64,000 bases of DNA from Microbacterium natoriense (GTDB taxonomy: Bacteria > Actinomycetota > Actinomycetes > Actinomycetales > Microbacteriaceae), in contig NZ_JAUSXV010000001.1 of the NCBI RefSeq assembly GCF_030816295.1, positions 3,906,001 to 3,970,000 of the forward strand, given 5' to 3'. The notes beneath the pieces were generated by a model. That model was not told the origin of the DNA and did no database searches. It saw nothing but the letters and a program-made list of their open reading frames with translations. Each line of letters begins with the position of its first letter. Within the stretch, counting starts at the first letter, position 1. The translations under genes and the position numbers were made by a program. Below, piece by piece: positions 15,351 to 24,692 of the stretch.

Positions 15351-16994
15351 TCACGCGACGGTTCGCCCCGATTCCAGCCGCACGACCCGATCGACCGCGC
15401 CCTCGGGCGGAGCGACGTGCGAGATCAGCAGCACCGACTGCTCCCCCGCGGCGCCCAGCAGGTCGCGGAGCAGGGCGTCGGATGCCGCAGGGTCGACACC
15501 TGCGGTCGGCTCATCCAGCACGAGCACCGGGAATCCGCGCAGAAGCGCCCTCGCGAGCGCGATCCGCTGGGCCTGACCGCCCGACACGAGGGCTCCCCGA
15601 TCGCCCACCCGGGCATCGAGGCCGCCACGTTCACGCACCCACCCGCCGAGACCGACCCGCTCCAGAACCTTGAGGAGTTCAGCATCGGTCGCGGTGTCTC
15701 TGGCGAACAGCAGGTTCTGCCGAATGTCCTCGTCGAAGAGCTGCGGGCTCTGCTCGCACAGACCGATCGTGCGGCGGAGGGCCTCACCCGACAGTTCGGA
15801 GGCGTTCATGTCTCCGAGGGAATACTCTCCCTCGACGCGAAGGAATCCCACCAGCGCGGCGGCCAGCGAGCTCTTGCCCGCGCCGCTCGGGCCCGCCACG
15901 AGAACGCGCTCCCCCGGTGCGAGATCGAGGTCGACACCGGCCAGCGCCTGTGCTCCACCCGGCCAGCGCGCGCTCAGCCCGCGCAGCCGCACGGGCGGCA
16001 CGGAGTCGAAAGACACGTCCGCTCCGTCGTCCGTCCGCAGTTCCGCCGGGAACGACGAAGGCAGCACCTCGTCGATGCGCTGGGCGCTCGCCCGTACGCT
16101 GCGCCACGATGCGGCGGCGATCGGCACCGCTCCGAAGATCTCGAACACCACCATCGGCACCAGCACAACGACCGCGAGCCACGGTCCGTCGATCCCACCG
16201 GAAGCGAGGCCGGGAGCCGCGGCGGCGAGCGCCCACGCCGAGGCCGCTCCCGCGGCCGCCGAGACGACCCCGGCGGCGACGGCCTGTGCGACCGACGCGC
16301 GGCGCACTGCGAGGCGCAGAGCCCGATCGGCGACGGCGATGCGCTCGCGCGCCTGCGGTTCCGCCCCGTAGGCGATCAGCACGTCGAGGCTGCCGAAGTA
16401 GTCGACGAGCGCGGCCGACAGATCCCCGCGGTGTGACGATACCGACGCCTCGGCTCTCGACCCCAGCAACCAGCCGAGGCCGATCGATGCCGCCGCCGCC
16501 AGCAGCAGGCAGGCCGCGAGCGTCAGGGCGGCCACTGGGGAGACGAAAGCGACGAAACCCACGGCGCCCACGGCGACCAGCGCCGCGACGACCAGGGGCT
16601 GCACGACGCGCAGCGGCAGATTCTGCAGGTTCTCGACATCGTCGACGAGCGCCGTGAGCACGCGCCCGCGATCGGTGCCGCCCAGCCCCGCGGGAGACAA
16701 CGGGATGAGCCGGCGCACCATGTCGGAACGTGTCGTCGCGAGTTGCCGCAGGGCCGCATCGTGCCCGCTGAGCCTCTCGAGGTACCGGGTCACGGCCCGC
16801 GAGACGGCGAAGAAGCGCACCCCGACCACCGCGATCGACAGCGGCACGAGCGAGTCAACGATCGACGCGCTCACGATCAGCCAGCCGCTCACGGCGAGCA
16901 GGCTCACGGCGGCGGCCGACGACAGCACACCCCAGACGAGCCCGGGCAGGAAGCGGCGGAGCGACGGCTGGGCCGCTCTGAGCACGCGGTTCAT
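15351..16994 (-). CDS. cydC: CydC, thiol reductant ABC exporter subunit
   Basis: Half-transporter of the CydDC heterodimer, which exports cysteine/glutathione-type reductants and is needed to assemble cytochrome bd. 547 residues: six membrane helices to about 300, then a nucleotide-binding domain with Walker A GPSGAGKSSL, signature LVSGGQAQRIALARAL, Walker B VLVLDEPT and switch His in LLISHVA. The ATG overlaps the stop of cydD (ATGA). It is the last gene of the regulator-cydABDC unit, on the minus strand. Confidence 0.93.
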   Translation of the reverse strand: MNRVLRAAQPSLRRFLPGLVWGVLSSAAAVSLLAVSGWLIVSASIVDSLVPLSIAVVGVRFFAVSRAVTRYLERLSGHDAALRQLATTRSDMVRRLIPLSPAGLGGTDRGRVLTALVDDVENLQNLPLRVVQPLVVAALVAVGAVGFVAFVSPVAALTLAACLLLAAAASIGLGWLLGSRAEASVSSHRGDLSAALVDYFGSLDVLIAYGAEPQARERIAVADRALRLAVRRASVAQAVAAGVVSAAAGAASAWALAAAAPGLASGGIDGPWLAVVVLVPMVVFEIFGAVPIAAASWRSVRASAQRIDEVLPSSFPAELRTDDGADVSFDSVPPVRLRGLSARWPGGAQALAGVDLDLAPGERVLVAGPSGAGKSSLAAALVGFLRVEGEYSLGDMNASELSGEALRRTIGLCEQSPQLFDEDIRQNLLFARDTATDAELLKVLERVGLGGWVRERGGLDARVGDRGALVSGGQAQRIALARALLRGFPVLVLDEPTAGVDPAASDALLRDLLGAAGEQSVLLISHVAPPEGAVDRVVRLESGRTVA

Positions 16995-18673
16995 GCGCTC
17001 ACCCCCAGCGTGACGATCTGATCGGCGATCTCCCTCGCCGATCGGCGGTGCGAGACGAGCAGGATCGTGGCCCCGGCATCCGCCCTCTCTCGCAACGACG
17101 CCCACAGTCGCGCCTCGGTGTCGGCGTCGAGAGCGCTGGACGGCTCGTCGAGCGCGAGCACCCGCCGGGGATCGGCGGCATGGCGGTAGAGAGCGCGCGC
17201 GACCGCGACGCGCTGCGCCTGCCCGCCCGACAGCCCGCTCCCCTGCACGCCGAGTTCGAGCGCGGGGTCGAGATCCGCGCAGGCCGCGATGAGAGCAGAG
17301 CGGATGCCGTCGGCATCCGGTTCCGCATCGCCGAGGGCGACGTTCGAGGCGATCGTGCCGCGCATCAGCTGCGGACGCTGATCGGCCCAGGCGAGCCATT
17401 CGGCCGGGCCCACGTCGCACACGTCGACGTCGTCGATCGTCGCCGCGCCGTCGAACGCTGTCGCGCCGCGGAGGGCTGCGAGCAGGCTGGACTTGCCGAC
17501 GCCGCTCGGCCCCTCGATGAGCGTGATCGCGCCCGGACCCGCGGTGAACGAGACAGGCGGGAGTTCGCGCACCCGCACGTCGCGGACAACGAGCCTCCCG
17601 CTCCCCCGGGACGTCTGCAGGACCGGCGCACGTCTGCGGGACGACACGCCGTCGTCGGCTCCTGCATCCGTGCCCGAGTCCTGCAGACGTTCCGATGATG
17701 AGGAGGAGGAGAAGGAAGAAGACGCGGTACCGGGCTCATCCAGCACCGCGAACACATCCTCGGTCGCGGCGACGCCCTCGGCCGCCGCGTGGAACTGCAC
17801 GCCGACCTGCCGGATCGGCAGGAACGCCTCGGGGGCGAGCAACAGCACGAACAGCCCGACCTCGAGCGTGAGGTCGCCCGCGAGCAACCGGAACCCGATC
17901 GACACCGCGATCAGGGCGACCGCGAGCGAGGCCAGCAGCTCCATCGCGAAACCCGAGAGGAACGAGAACCGCAGTACCTTCATGGTCTCGCGGCGATAGT
18001 CGTCGGCGGTCTGCTCGATGCGGTCGGCCGCGCGACGATCGCGTCCGAACAGGCGGAGGGTCGACAGCCCCTGCACGGTGTCGGCGAAGCGCACGGCGAG
18101 CGTCTGCAGCGTGTTCCACTGCCGCTTCTGCACCGTGCGGGTCGCCATGCCGATCAGCACGAGGAACAGCGGGATCAGCGGCAGAGTGACGAGCGCCGTC
18201 AGCCCGCTCAGCCAGTCCTGCCACCACATCACCGCGACGATCACCGGCGTCGCGATCGCGGTGAGCACGAGCTGCGGGATGTATCGGGCGAAGTACGCAT
18301 CGAGGGCGTCGAGCCCGTGCCCGGCGGTGACCGCCAGCGCCGCCTGATTGCGCTGTGCGAGCCATCCCGGGCCCAGCTTCCCGACGGCGGCGATCAGGGC
18401 CGATCGCAGCTGCGAGCCGGTGGATGCCGCGGCTCTCGTGCCGGCGGCATCCGATGCGGCGATCAGCAACCCGCGCAACAGGGCCAACCCCAGCAGCCAA
18501 GCCACCTGCGCCCCGACGGCGCGGCCGTCAAGAGCACCCGTGACGGCATCGGTCAGAACCCAGGCGAACGCGACCGTGACAGCCGTCTGCACCACCCCGA
18601 TCAGCGCGGATGCCGCGACGAACCGCCGCGCGGCGCTCGCGTACCGCAGCAGACGGGGATCGAGGGGTTTCAT
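16991..18673 (-). CDS. cydD: CydD, thiol reductant ABC exporter subunit
   Basis: 560 residues, partner of CydC. The membrane domain covers about 1-310; the ATPase domain from about 365 has Walker A GPSGVGKSSLL, signature LSGGQAQRVAVARAL and Walker B VLALDEPSSALD. Between them is an unusual Ser-rich linker (SSSFSSSSSSERLQDSGTD and beyond, about residues 312-355), partly encoded by three copies of a 13-base repeat. Eleven bases separate it from the cydB stop. The linker is longer than I would expect but the frame is intact. Confidence 0.93.
   Translation of the reverse strand: MKPLDPRLLRYASAARRFVAASALIGVVQTAVTVAFAWVLTDAVTGALDGRAVGAQVAWLLGLALLRGLLIAASDAAGTRAAASTGSQLRSALIAAVGKLGPGWLAQRNQAALAVTAGHGLDALDAYFARYIPQLVLTAIATPVIVAVMWWQDWLSGLTALVTLPLIPLFLVLIGMATRTVQKRQWNTLQTLAVRFADTVQGLSTLRLFGRDRRAADRIEQTADDYRRETMKVLRFSFLSGFAMELLASLAVALIAVSIGFRLLAGDLTLEVGLFVLLLAPEAFLPIRQVGVQFHAAAEGVAATEDVFAVLDEPGTASSSFSSSSSSERLQDSGTDAGADDGVSSRRRAPVLQTSRGSGRLVVRDVRVRELPPVSFTAGPGAITLIEGPSGVGKSSLLAALRGATAFDGAATIDDVDVCDVGPAEWLAWADQRPQLMRGTIASNVALGDAEPDADGIRSALIAACADLDPALELGVQGSGLSGGQAQRVAVARALYRHAADPRRVLALDEPSSALDADTEARLWASLRERADAGATILLVSHRRSAREIADQIVTLGVSA
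17611..17690. repeat. triplicated 13-base repeat inside cydD
   Basis: ACGTCTGCAGGAC at 17611-17623, a one-mismatch direct copy at 17630-17642 and an exact inverted copy at 17678-17690. All lie in the codons of the Ser-rich inter-domain linker, so a repetitive palindromic element seems to have entered the coding sequence in frame. Confidence 0.75.
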
Positions 18674-18683
18674 GGGTGCCGCG

Positions 18684-19703
18684 CTAGTGCGCGGCCGCCG
18701 CCTCGATCGAGACGCGGGTGACGCGCTTGCGGAACACCCAGTACGTCCATCCCTGGTACAGCAGCACGAGCGGGATCGCGATGAGCGCCGTCCAGCTCAT
18801 GATCGTGAGCGTGTACGGGGTGCTCGAGGCGTTCTCGATCGTGAGGCTGAAGGCGTCGTCGATGGTGGACGGCATCACGTACGGGAACAGCGCGCTGAAC
18901 AGCATCACGACGGCCGAAGCCACCGTGACGGCCGCGGCCGCGAAGGCCCGGCCGTCGAGACCCCGGATCGAGAAGAGCACCGCGGTGATCAGTGCCACGG
19001 CGGCGATGGCTCCGCACGCGATGACGAGCGGCAGCAGCGGCGCTTCGCGCCCGGCGGCCATCGGAACGGTCCACACCACGGTCCCCGCCGCGGCGAGGAT
19101 GGTGGGGCCTGCGAGCAGCTTCGCGAGGCGCCGGGCATCGGCGTGCACCTGGCCGTCGGTCTTCAGCGCCACGAACAGCACGCCGTGCAGGAAGAAGATC
19201 AGCAGCGTCGTCACGCCGACCAGGAGCGCGTACGGGTTCAGCAGGGAGAGCAGCCCGCCCACGAAGATGTGATTCTCGTCGAGCGCGACGCCCTGCACGA
19301 TGTTGCCGAAGGCGACGCCCCACAGCAGCGCGGGCACGACCGAGCCGATCACGATCATGCGGTCGAAACCCGCCCGCCAACGGGCCGATTCGCGCTGGTG
19401 GCGGTACTCGAAGGAGACTCCGCGAAGGATCAGTGCGAGCAGGATCAGCAGCAGCGGCAGGTAGAAGCCGCTGAACAGCGTCGCGTACCACTCGGGGAAC
19501 GAGGCGAACAGGCACGCGCCCGCGACGATGACCCACGTCTCGTTGAGATCCCACACCGGCCCGATCGAGTTGATCACCTGGCGCCGTGAGACGTCGTCCT
19601 TGCCGAGGATCGGCAGCGACATGCCCACTCCGAAGTCGAATCCGTCGAGCACGAAGTAGCCGACGAAGAAGAAGGCGACGATCCAGAACCAGAGGTATTC
19701 CAT
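18684..19703 (-). CDS. cydB: cytochrome bd ubiquinol oxidase subunit II
   Basis: 339-residue membrane subunit of the high-affinity terminal oxidase. The N-terminus MEYLWFWIVAFFFVGYFVLD and the following GFDFGVGM are diagnostic of CydB, and GPVWDLNETWVI is the conserved loop. About eight or nine membrane helices. GGAGAAG precedes the ATG. It lies 15 bp after cydA and is co-transcribed with it. Confidence 0.95.
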   Translation of the reverse strand: MEYLWFWIVAFFFVGYFVLDGFDFGVGMSLPILGKDDVSRRQVINSIGPVWDLNETWVIVAGACLFASFPEWYATLFSGFYLPLLLILLALILRGVSFEYRHQRESARWRAGFDRMIVIGSVVPALLWGVAFGNIVQGVALDENHIFVGGLLSLLNPYALLVGVTTLLIFFLHGVLFVALKTDGQVHADARRLAKLLAGPTILAAAGTVVWTVPMAAGREAPLLPLVIACGAIAAVALITAVLFSIRGLDGRAFAAAAVTVASAVVMLFSALFPYVMPSTIDDAFSLTIENASSTPYTLTIMSWTALIAIPLVLLYQGWTYWVFRKRVTRVSIEAAAAH

Positions 19704-19718
19704 GGTCTTCTCCGTCTC

Positions 19719-21134
19719 TCAGTACACGACAGACGACAGCTGGGCCGTCTCCTCGTGGGGCTGCTCGGTGGTGTCGGGGCCCTTCTGCGCCGCGCGGATG
19801 ATCAGTCTGATCTCCACGACCGCGAGGGCGGCGTAGATCGCGGTGAAGGCGATCAGCGAGATGAGCACCTCGAGGCCGCTGACCCCGGGTGAGACGCCGT
19901 CTCGCGTGGACATCAGCCCGAACACGATCCACGGTTGCCTGCCCATCTCGGTGAAGACCCAGCCGACGATGTTCGCGCCGAGTGCGAGCGGGAACGACCA
20001 GATCGCGAGCTTCCACATCCACGGCGCCGGCTCCTTCTTGGCGCTCTTGCGGGTCAGCCACAGACCGATCACCGCGACGAGTGCGGCCAGCATCCCGAGG
20101 CCGATCATCCAGCGGAACGCCCAGTAGGTGACCCACAGCACGGGCGCGAAGTTCGTCAGGCCCGTGTCTGCGAAGGTCTGCGCGTACTCGGCGTTGAGGT
20201 CGTTGATGCCGTGCACGCACTCGTCGAGCGAATGCGTCGACAGCAGCGACAGCAGGTAGGGCACGCGGATCGAGAACAGCTCGGACGTACCGTCGGGCGT
20301 CCCCAGGGTGAACAGGCTGAAGGATGCGTCGGCGCCGCACACCGTGTTGAACGTCGCCTCGGCGGCCGCCATCTTCATGGGCTGCGCCGCGTACATCGCG
20401 AGTCCCAGCTGGTCTCCGGAGAGCACGACGCCCGCGGTGGAGACGAGCATCCCCCACAGCCCGAATTTCAGGGACTTGCGCATCGTCTCTTCGTGCTGCT
20501 TGCGGGCGAGGTGCCAGGCCGAGACCGAGATGACGACGCCGGCGGCGAACATGAAGGCGCCGAAGATCGTGTGCGGGAAGGCCGCGAGCGCCACGGGGTT
20601 GGTGAGCAGGGCCCAGAAGTCGGTGAGCTCGGCGCGGTTCGTCTCCGGGTTGAAGACGTAGCCGACCGGATTCTGCATGAACGCGTTCGCCGCGATGATG
20701 AAGTACGCCGACAGGATGCTGCCGACCGCCGTGCACCAGATCGTGGCGAGGTGCAGCTTCTGCGGCAGCTTGTCCCAGCCGAAGATCCAGAGCCCGATGA
20801 ACGTGGCCTCGAAGAAGAACGCGAACAGACCCTCGAAGGCGAGCGGGGCGCCGAACACGTCGCCGACGAATCGGGAGTAGTCCGACCAGTTCATGCCGAA
20901 CTGGAACTCCTGCACGATGCCGGTGACCACACCCATCGCGAAGTTGATGAGGAAGATCTTGCCGAAGAAGCGGGTCAGGTGCAGGTACTCGATCTTGCCC
21001 GTGCGCACCCAGACCGTCTGGAAGATCGCGGCGACCGTGACCATGCCGATCGTCAGCGGCACGAACAGGTAGTGGTAGACCGTGGTGAGACCGAACTGCC
21101 ATCGGCTCAGGATCAGCGGATCAAGCCATTCCAT
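19719..21134 (-). CDS. cydA: cytochrome bd ubiquinol oxidase subunit I
   Basis: 471-residue catalytic subunit carrying haems b558, b595 and d. The haem-ligand His is in TTVYHYLFVPLTIG near residue 21, a second His is in FPHTIFGAF, and acidic proton-path residues are in FEGLFAFFFEATF. The quinol-binding Q-loop is of the short type. GGAGGAG seven bases before the ATG lies inside the end of the regulator gene, so the two are translationally linked. Expected to work under low oxygen or nitrosative stress. Confidence 0.95.
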   Translation of the reverse strand: MEWLDPLILSRWQFGLTTVYHYLFVPLTIGMVTVAAIFQTVWVRTGKIEYLHLTRFFGKIFLINFAMGVVTGIVQEFQFGMNWSDYSRFVGDVFGAPLAFEGLFAFFFEATFIGLWIFGWDKLPQKLHLATIWCTAVGSILSAYFIIAANAFMQNPVGYVFNPETNRAELTDFWALLTNPVALAAFPHTIFGAFMFAAGVVISVSAWHLARKQHEETMRKSLKFGLWGMLVSTAGVVLSGDQLGLAMYAAQPMKMAAAEATFNTVCGADASFSLFTLGTPDGTSELFSIRVPYLLSLLSTHSLDECVHGINDLNAEYAQTFADTGLTNFAPVLWVTYWAFRWMIGLGMLAALVAVIGLWLTRKSAKKEPAPWMWKLAIWSFPLALGANIVGWVFTEMGRQPWIVFGLMSTRDGVSPGVSGLEVLISLIAFTAIYAALAVVEIRLIIRAAQKGPDTTEQPHEETAQLSSVVY

Positions 21135-21771
21135 GTGTCACTCCTCCTGCGTCCACCAGCTGCGCTCGCGTGTCGCTCAGATGCACCGTGCACTCCGACT
21201 GCTCGCCTCGCACGCACGACGCCGTGAGCGGTCCGCCGGCTTCGGCGAGCACGCCCTGCATCAGACTCAGATGCACCTGGCACAGCACCGGCCGGTCCTC
21301 CGGACGCGCCGCCGCGTGCGGGCACGGGGTGAGCTCCACCGTGAGGCGCGTGCCGTCGACGACGGGCTCGAAACCGCTCTCCTCGAGGTGCTCGATCAGG
21401 GCGTCGAGCTGGTTGTCGGCGGCCGGCCCCAGATCGGATGCTGCGCCGGGGACGATCCGTCGCATGATGTCGCCACGGACCGCAGCGGCCTTCGCCTTCT
21501 CTCGGGCGACCGGGCTGGACGCCCCTGGCGCACCGGTGGCCGCGCTGTACAGGGTGCGCGGGCGACCCCGAGTCGCACGGCGCTCGATCTGGGCGATCAC
21601 GTAGCCGCCGTCGATCAGACGCTGCAGATGCTCGCGCACGGTGTTCGCGTGCAGACCGGTGGCCTCGCACAGCTCGCCGATCGTGCGATCGGCTCGGCTC
21701 TGCACCAGGTGCAGGATCTGCACTCTGGAGAAGCTCGAGATCGGCCCGCAGACGGGCCCGGCGCTGGCCAT
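21121..21771 (-). CDS. winged-HTH regulator with C-terminal cysteines, upstream of cydA
   Basis: 216 residues. An N-terminal ArsR/DeoR-type winged helix (about 10-75; TIGELCEATGLHANTVREHL) is followed by a C-terminal domain with Cys in TPCPHA, VLCQVH, TASCVRG and SECTVH. That spacing recalls SufR-type iron-sulfur regulators. It overlaps cydA by 14 bp, so it heads the cyd operon and probably senses redox, NO or O2 to control it. The ATG is preceded only by a close GGAG, so the start may be off by a few codons. It is not a canonical Fnr/Crp regulator. Confidence 0.8.
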   Translation of the reverse strand: MASAGPVCGPISSFSRVQILHLVQSRADRTIGELCEATGLHANTVREHLQRLIDGGYVIAQIERRATRGRPRTLYSAATGAPGASSPVAREKAKAAAVRGDIMRRIVPGAASDLGPAADNQLDALIEHLEESGFEPVVDGTRLTVELTPCPHAAARPEDRPVLCQVHLSLMQGVLAEAGGPLTASCVRGEQSECTVHLSDTRAQLVDAGGVTHGMA

Positions 21772-21976
21772 GTCTCCATTATGTTCTGGGCATCATCCGC
21801 AATCCGCCTGTTGGGCCGTGAATAACGTCTCCAGGCGATAGGGATCTCGGATTCCGCCGATAGCGCCCGCGCATCACTCGGCCGGAGGCGCCGCTGACGC
21901 GGCCTTCCGCACCTGCAGAAGACGGGCGGCCGGGCACATCGGATCCCGTGTCGGATGCCGCCACTAGCCTTGTGTG

Positions 21977-23344
21977 ATGGCCACCCGCAAACCCGCTCCC
22001 CCTGCTTTCGTCTGCACGGAATGCGGCTGGACGACCGCGAAGTGGGCGGGCCGATGCGGCGAGTGCCAGCAGTGGGGCACGATTCAGGAGCAGGGCACAC
22101 AGACCGGCATCGTCCAGCGCGTGACAGCGGTGGCGCCGGCATCCGATCGGGCCGCCCGCCCGATCACGCAGATCACGACGATCGATTCGCCTCGCCGCAC
22201 CAGCGGGGTCGGTGAGTTCGACCGCGTGCTGGGTGGCGGCATCGTCCCGGGAGCGGCGATCCTGCTCAGCGGCGAGCCCGGCGTCGGCAAGTCGACGCTG
22301 CTGCTCGAGGTGGCCGCGAAGGCCGCGATCGCCGGGCGCCGGGTGCTGTACGCGAGCGCCGAAGAGTCGCCCGCCCAGGTGCGTCTGCGCGCTGAGCGCA
22401 CGGGCGCACTGCACGACGAGCTGTACCTCGCGAGCGAGACCGATCTGGCGACCATCCTCGGGCACATCGACGAGGTGCAGCCCCAGCTCGTGATCGTCGA
22501 CTCGGTGCAGACCGTGGCGTCGTCGCTGATCGACGGGGCCGCGGGTCAGCCCAGCCAGGTGCGAGAGGTGGCCTCGACGCTGATCCGCATCGCCAAGGAG
22601 CGCGGCCTGCCGATCGTCATCGTCGGGCACGTCACGAAAGACGGTCAGGTCGCCGGCCCTCGCGTACTCGAGCATCTCGTCGACGTCGTATGCCATTTCG
22701 AAGGCGACCGGCAGACCTCGCTGCGTTTCCTGCGAGCGCTGAAGAACCGCTTCGGCCCGACGGACGAAGTCGGATGCTTCGAGATGACGGGCGACGGCAT
22801 CGCCGAGGTGCCCGACCCCTCCGGGCTGTTCCTCTCGCAGGGCGCGACAGAACCCGGAACGTGCGTCGCGATCGCGCTCGAGGGGCGCCGTGCGATGCCC
22901 GTCGAGGTGCAGGCGCTGACCATCAGGACCACGGCGCCCAACCCGCGGCGGGTCGTGCACGGGCTCGACGGGTCACGGGTCGCGATGGTGCTCGCCGTGC
23001 TCGAGCGTCGTGCCGGCATCAAGGTCAGCGACCAGGACGTGTACGTCTCGACGGTGGGCGGGGTGCGCTTCACGGAGCCCGCGGCAGATCTCGCGATCGC
23101 GATCGCGGTGGCGGGATCTCTGAGCAACAGCGCGGTGCCACGCACGGTCGCCGCTGTGGGAGAGCTGAGCCTCGCCGGCGAGGTGCGCCCGGTCACGCAG
23201 TTCGCCCAGCGCCGATCCGAGGCCAAGCGGCTCGGTTACGAACAGGTGATCGACGATCGCTCGAAGACACTGCGCGCGGCGCTCGGCGACGTGCGCTCGC
23301 GCAGCACGCAGCGTCGCGACGAAGACGACATCCCGCCGTTCTGA
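21977..23344 (+). CDS. radA: DNA repair protein RadA
   Basis: 455 residues; RecA-like helicase that promotes branch migration in homologous recombination. Domains in order: zinc finger (CTECGWTTAKWAGRCGEC, residues 13-30), ATPase core with Walker A GEPGVGKSTLL, the RadA-specific KNRFG motif, and a Lon-protease-like C-terminal domain. I take the ATG at 21977 over a GTG one codon upstream. No clear ribosome-binding site, so possibly leaderless. Confidence 0.96.
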   Translation: MATRKPAPPAFVCTECGWTTAKWAGRCGECQQWGTIQEQGTQTGIVQRVTAVAPASDRAARPITQITTIDSPRRTSGVGEFDRVLGGGIVPGAAILLSGEPGVGKSTLLLEVAAKAAIAGRRVLYASAEESPAQVRLRAERTGALHDELYLASETDLATILGHIDEVQPQLVIVDSVQTVASSLIDGAAGQPSQVREVASTLIRIAKERGLPIVIVGHVTKDGQVAGPRVLEHLVDVVCHFEGDRQTSLRFLRALKNRFGPTDEVGCFEMTGDGIAEVPDPSGLFLSQGATEPGTCVAIALEGRRAMPVEVQALTIRTTAPNPRRVVHGLDGSRVAMVLAVLERRAGIKVSDQDVYVSTVGGVRFTEPAADLAIAIAVAGSLSNSAVPRTVAAVGELSLAGEVRPVTQFAQRRSEAKRLGYEQVIDDRSKTLRAALGDVRSRSTQRRDEDDIPPF

Positions 23345-23357
23345 TTCGGGCGGAAGC

Positions 23358-23768
23358 TCAGGCGTCGAGCGCCTTCAGCAGTTCCTCGGGCGACGCCTGC
23401 ATCGGGTGCGGGCCGGCGATGTCGAGGAAGACCGTCGTGATGGGGTGAGTGGCGAGGAACTGCCTCAGCCAGTCAGCGGTGTAGATCCCGACGCCCGGAG
23501 GCAGATTGTCGGGCTTGTGCTTCGCGTCGCTGAACAGGAGAAGCGCGAGGTCGCCGGTGCGGGAATCCCGATACGTCCATACTTCGCCGGTGTCGAGCGG
23601 GTTGTCGCGCGCACCGGGCTTGACCAGGGGAACGACCGTGGTTCCGTGGCGGAGCGCCAGGGCGACCGCGGCGACATCCTGTTTCTCCAACGCCGCTGCC
23701 AGAGCATCCGATCGGAATTCCTCTGGTGCCGGTTTCTTGCTGCCGGGCTTAGCCTTCTTCGCTGCCAT
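23358..23768 (-). CDS. SseB-like domain protein
   Basis: 136 residues. A Lys/Ala-rich N-terminus (MAAKKAKPGSKKPAPEEF) precedes a domain with LALRHGTTVVPLVKP, TYRDSRTGDLALLLFSD and PHPMQASPEELLKAL, matching small actinobacterial SseB-domain proteins of unknown role. Convergent with radA, 13 bp between stops. Confidence 0.7.
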   Translation of the reverse strand: MAAKKAKPGSKKPAPEEFRSDALAAALEKQDVAAVALALRHGTTVVPLVKPGARDNPLDTGEVWTYRDSRTGDLALLLFSDAKHKPDNLPPGVGIYTADWLRQFLATHPITTVFLDIAGPHPMQASPEELLKALDA

Positions 23769-23828
23769 GACTCCAGCTTATTCACGGCTCATCGGGCCGT
23801 GCGCGAAAAGACGACCTGGATAGAGTTG

Positions 23829-23876
23829 GGGCCCTCTCGAGTCCCACATTGGGGACTGGGGTACTCGAGAGGGCCC
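23829..23876. repeat. perfect 14-bp inverted repeat in intergenic region
   Basis: GGGCCCTCTCGAGT and its reverse complement, 20 bases apart. A smaller inverted pair (GTCCC/GGGAC) is nested in the loop, and CTCTCGAG recurs just after it. It lies upstream of the SseB-like gene, facing away from both neighbours, so it is not in a usual terminator position. The rest of 23769-24032 holds nothing I recognise. Confidence 0.7.
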
Positions 23877-24032
23877 TTGGGCTCTCGAGCGGCGGTGTCG
23901 AAGCGCTGGGGACGCTGTAAGTCGACGCCACTGGGGATGGCATGATGCCGCGTGTTCAGAGAGCCAAGTCAATGGTATCCCAAAGAACGGATGCTGTGGG
24001 CACCAATTCTGAGTACGAGTCTGTATTCGCGC

Positions 24033-24683
24033 TCAGTAGAGCAGGATCTGCTTCGACACCGTTCCCTCGAACCCGCCGATCTGCACGTCGACGTGGTACG
24101 AGGCGCCGCCACCAGGGGCGTGCGGACGGTTCTCTGAGGCGCAGGATTCGACGCTCGATCGGGTGCGGTCCCAGGTGACAGGCGTCTTGCTCTCGACAGT
24201 GGCGCCGGCCGCGAGGGTCGCGATCATGCTGCTCGGATTCTGCTGGCAGTCTGTCGAGCGCCACCACACGTCGTCGCCGCTGGACACCGTGAACACCTGA
24301 GTGCTCGATCCGACGTCGATCGTGCAGTCGGTAGAGCCGTTGTTGGTGAGCCGGATCGACAGCTGCGGCAGCACACCCGCCTCATAGGTGTCGGCGTCGG
24401 TGAGCGCTTCGATCGCGACGTCCTTCGCCTCGCAGGCGACGATGCCGGGAGTCTCCTCGTTCGTCGGCTCGGCGCTGGCCCCGGTGGTGTCGGTCGCTTC
24501 GGGCGATGCCGTATCGGTCGCGGGCGCAGTCGGCGTCGGGGTGTCGACGGCTTCGGCCGCGTTCGCCCAGGGCTTGGCGACCAGGAGCCAGATCGAGACG
24601 CCGATGACGGCGACGACGACGATCAGCGCGAGAAGCAGGACGAACCGCCGACGGCGATAGACGGCGGCGGAACGGCGGGGCAT
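24033..24683 (-). CDS. membrane-anchored extracytoplasmic protein
   Basis: 216 residues. Basic N-terminus (MPRRSAAVYRRRRF), one membrane helix at about 14-37, a Thr/Pro/Glu-rich spacer to about 78, and a compact outer domain with four Cys (ACEAKD, DCTID, DCQQN, SCASEN) likely forming disulfides. This layout is common for actinobacterial conserved proteins of unknown function. It lies nine bases after the GNAT gene on the same strand. Confidence 0.75.
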   Translation of the reverse strand: MPRRSAAVYRRRRFVLLLALIVVVAVIGVSIWLLVAKPWANAAEAVDTPTPTAPATDTASPEATDTTGASAEPTNEETPGIVACEAKDVAIEALTDADTYEAGVLPQLSIRLTNNGSTDCTIDVGSSTQVFTVSSGDDVWWRSTDCQQNPSSMIATLAAGATVESKTPVTWDRTRSSVESCASENRPHAPGGGASYHVDVQIGGFEGTVSKQILLY

Positions 24684-24692
24684 TCCTCCAGG

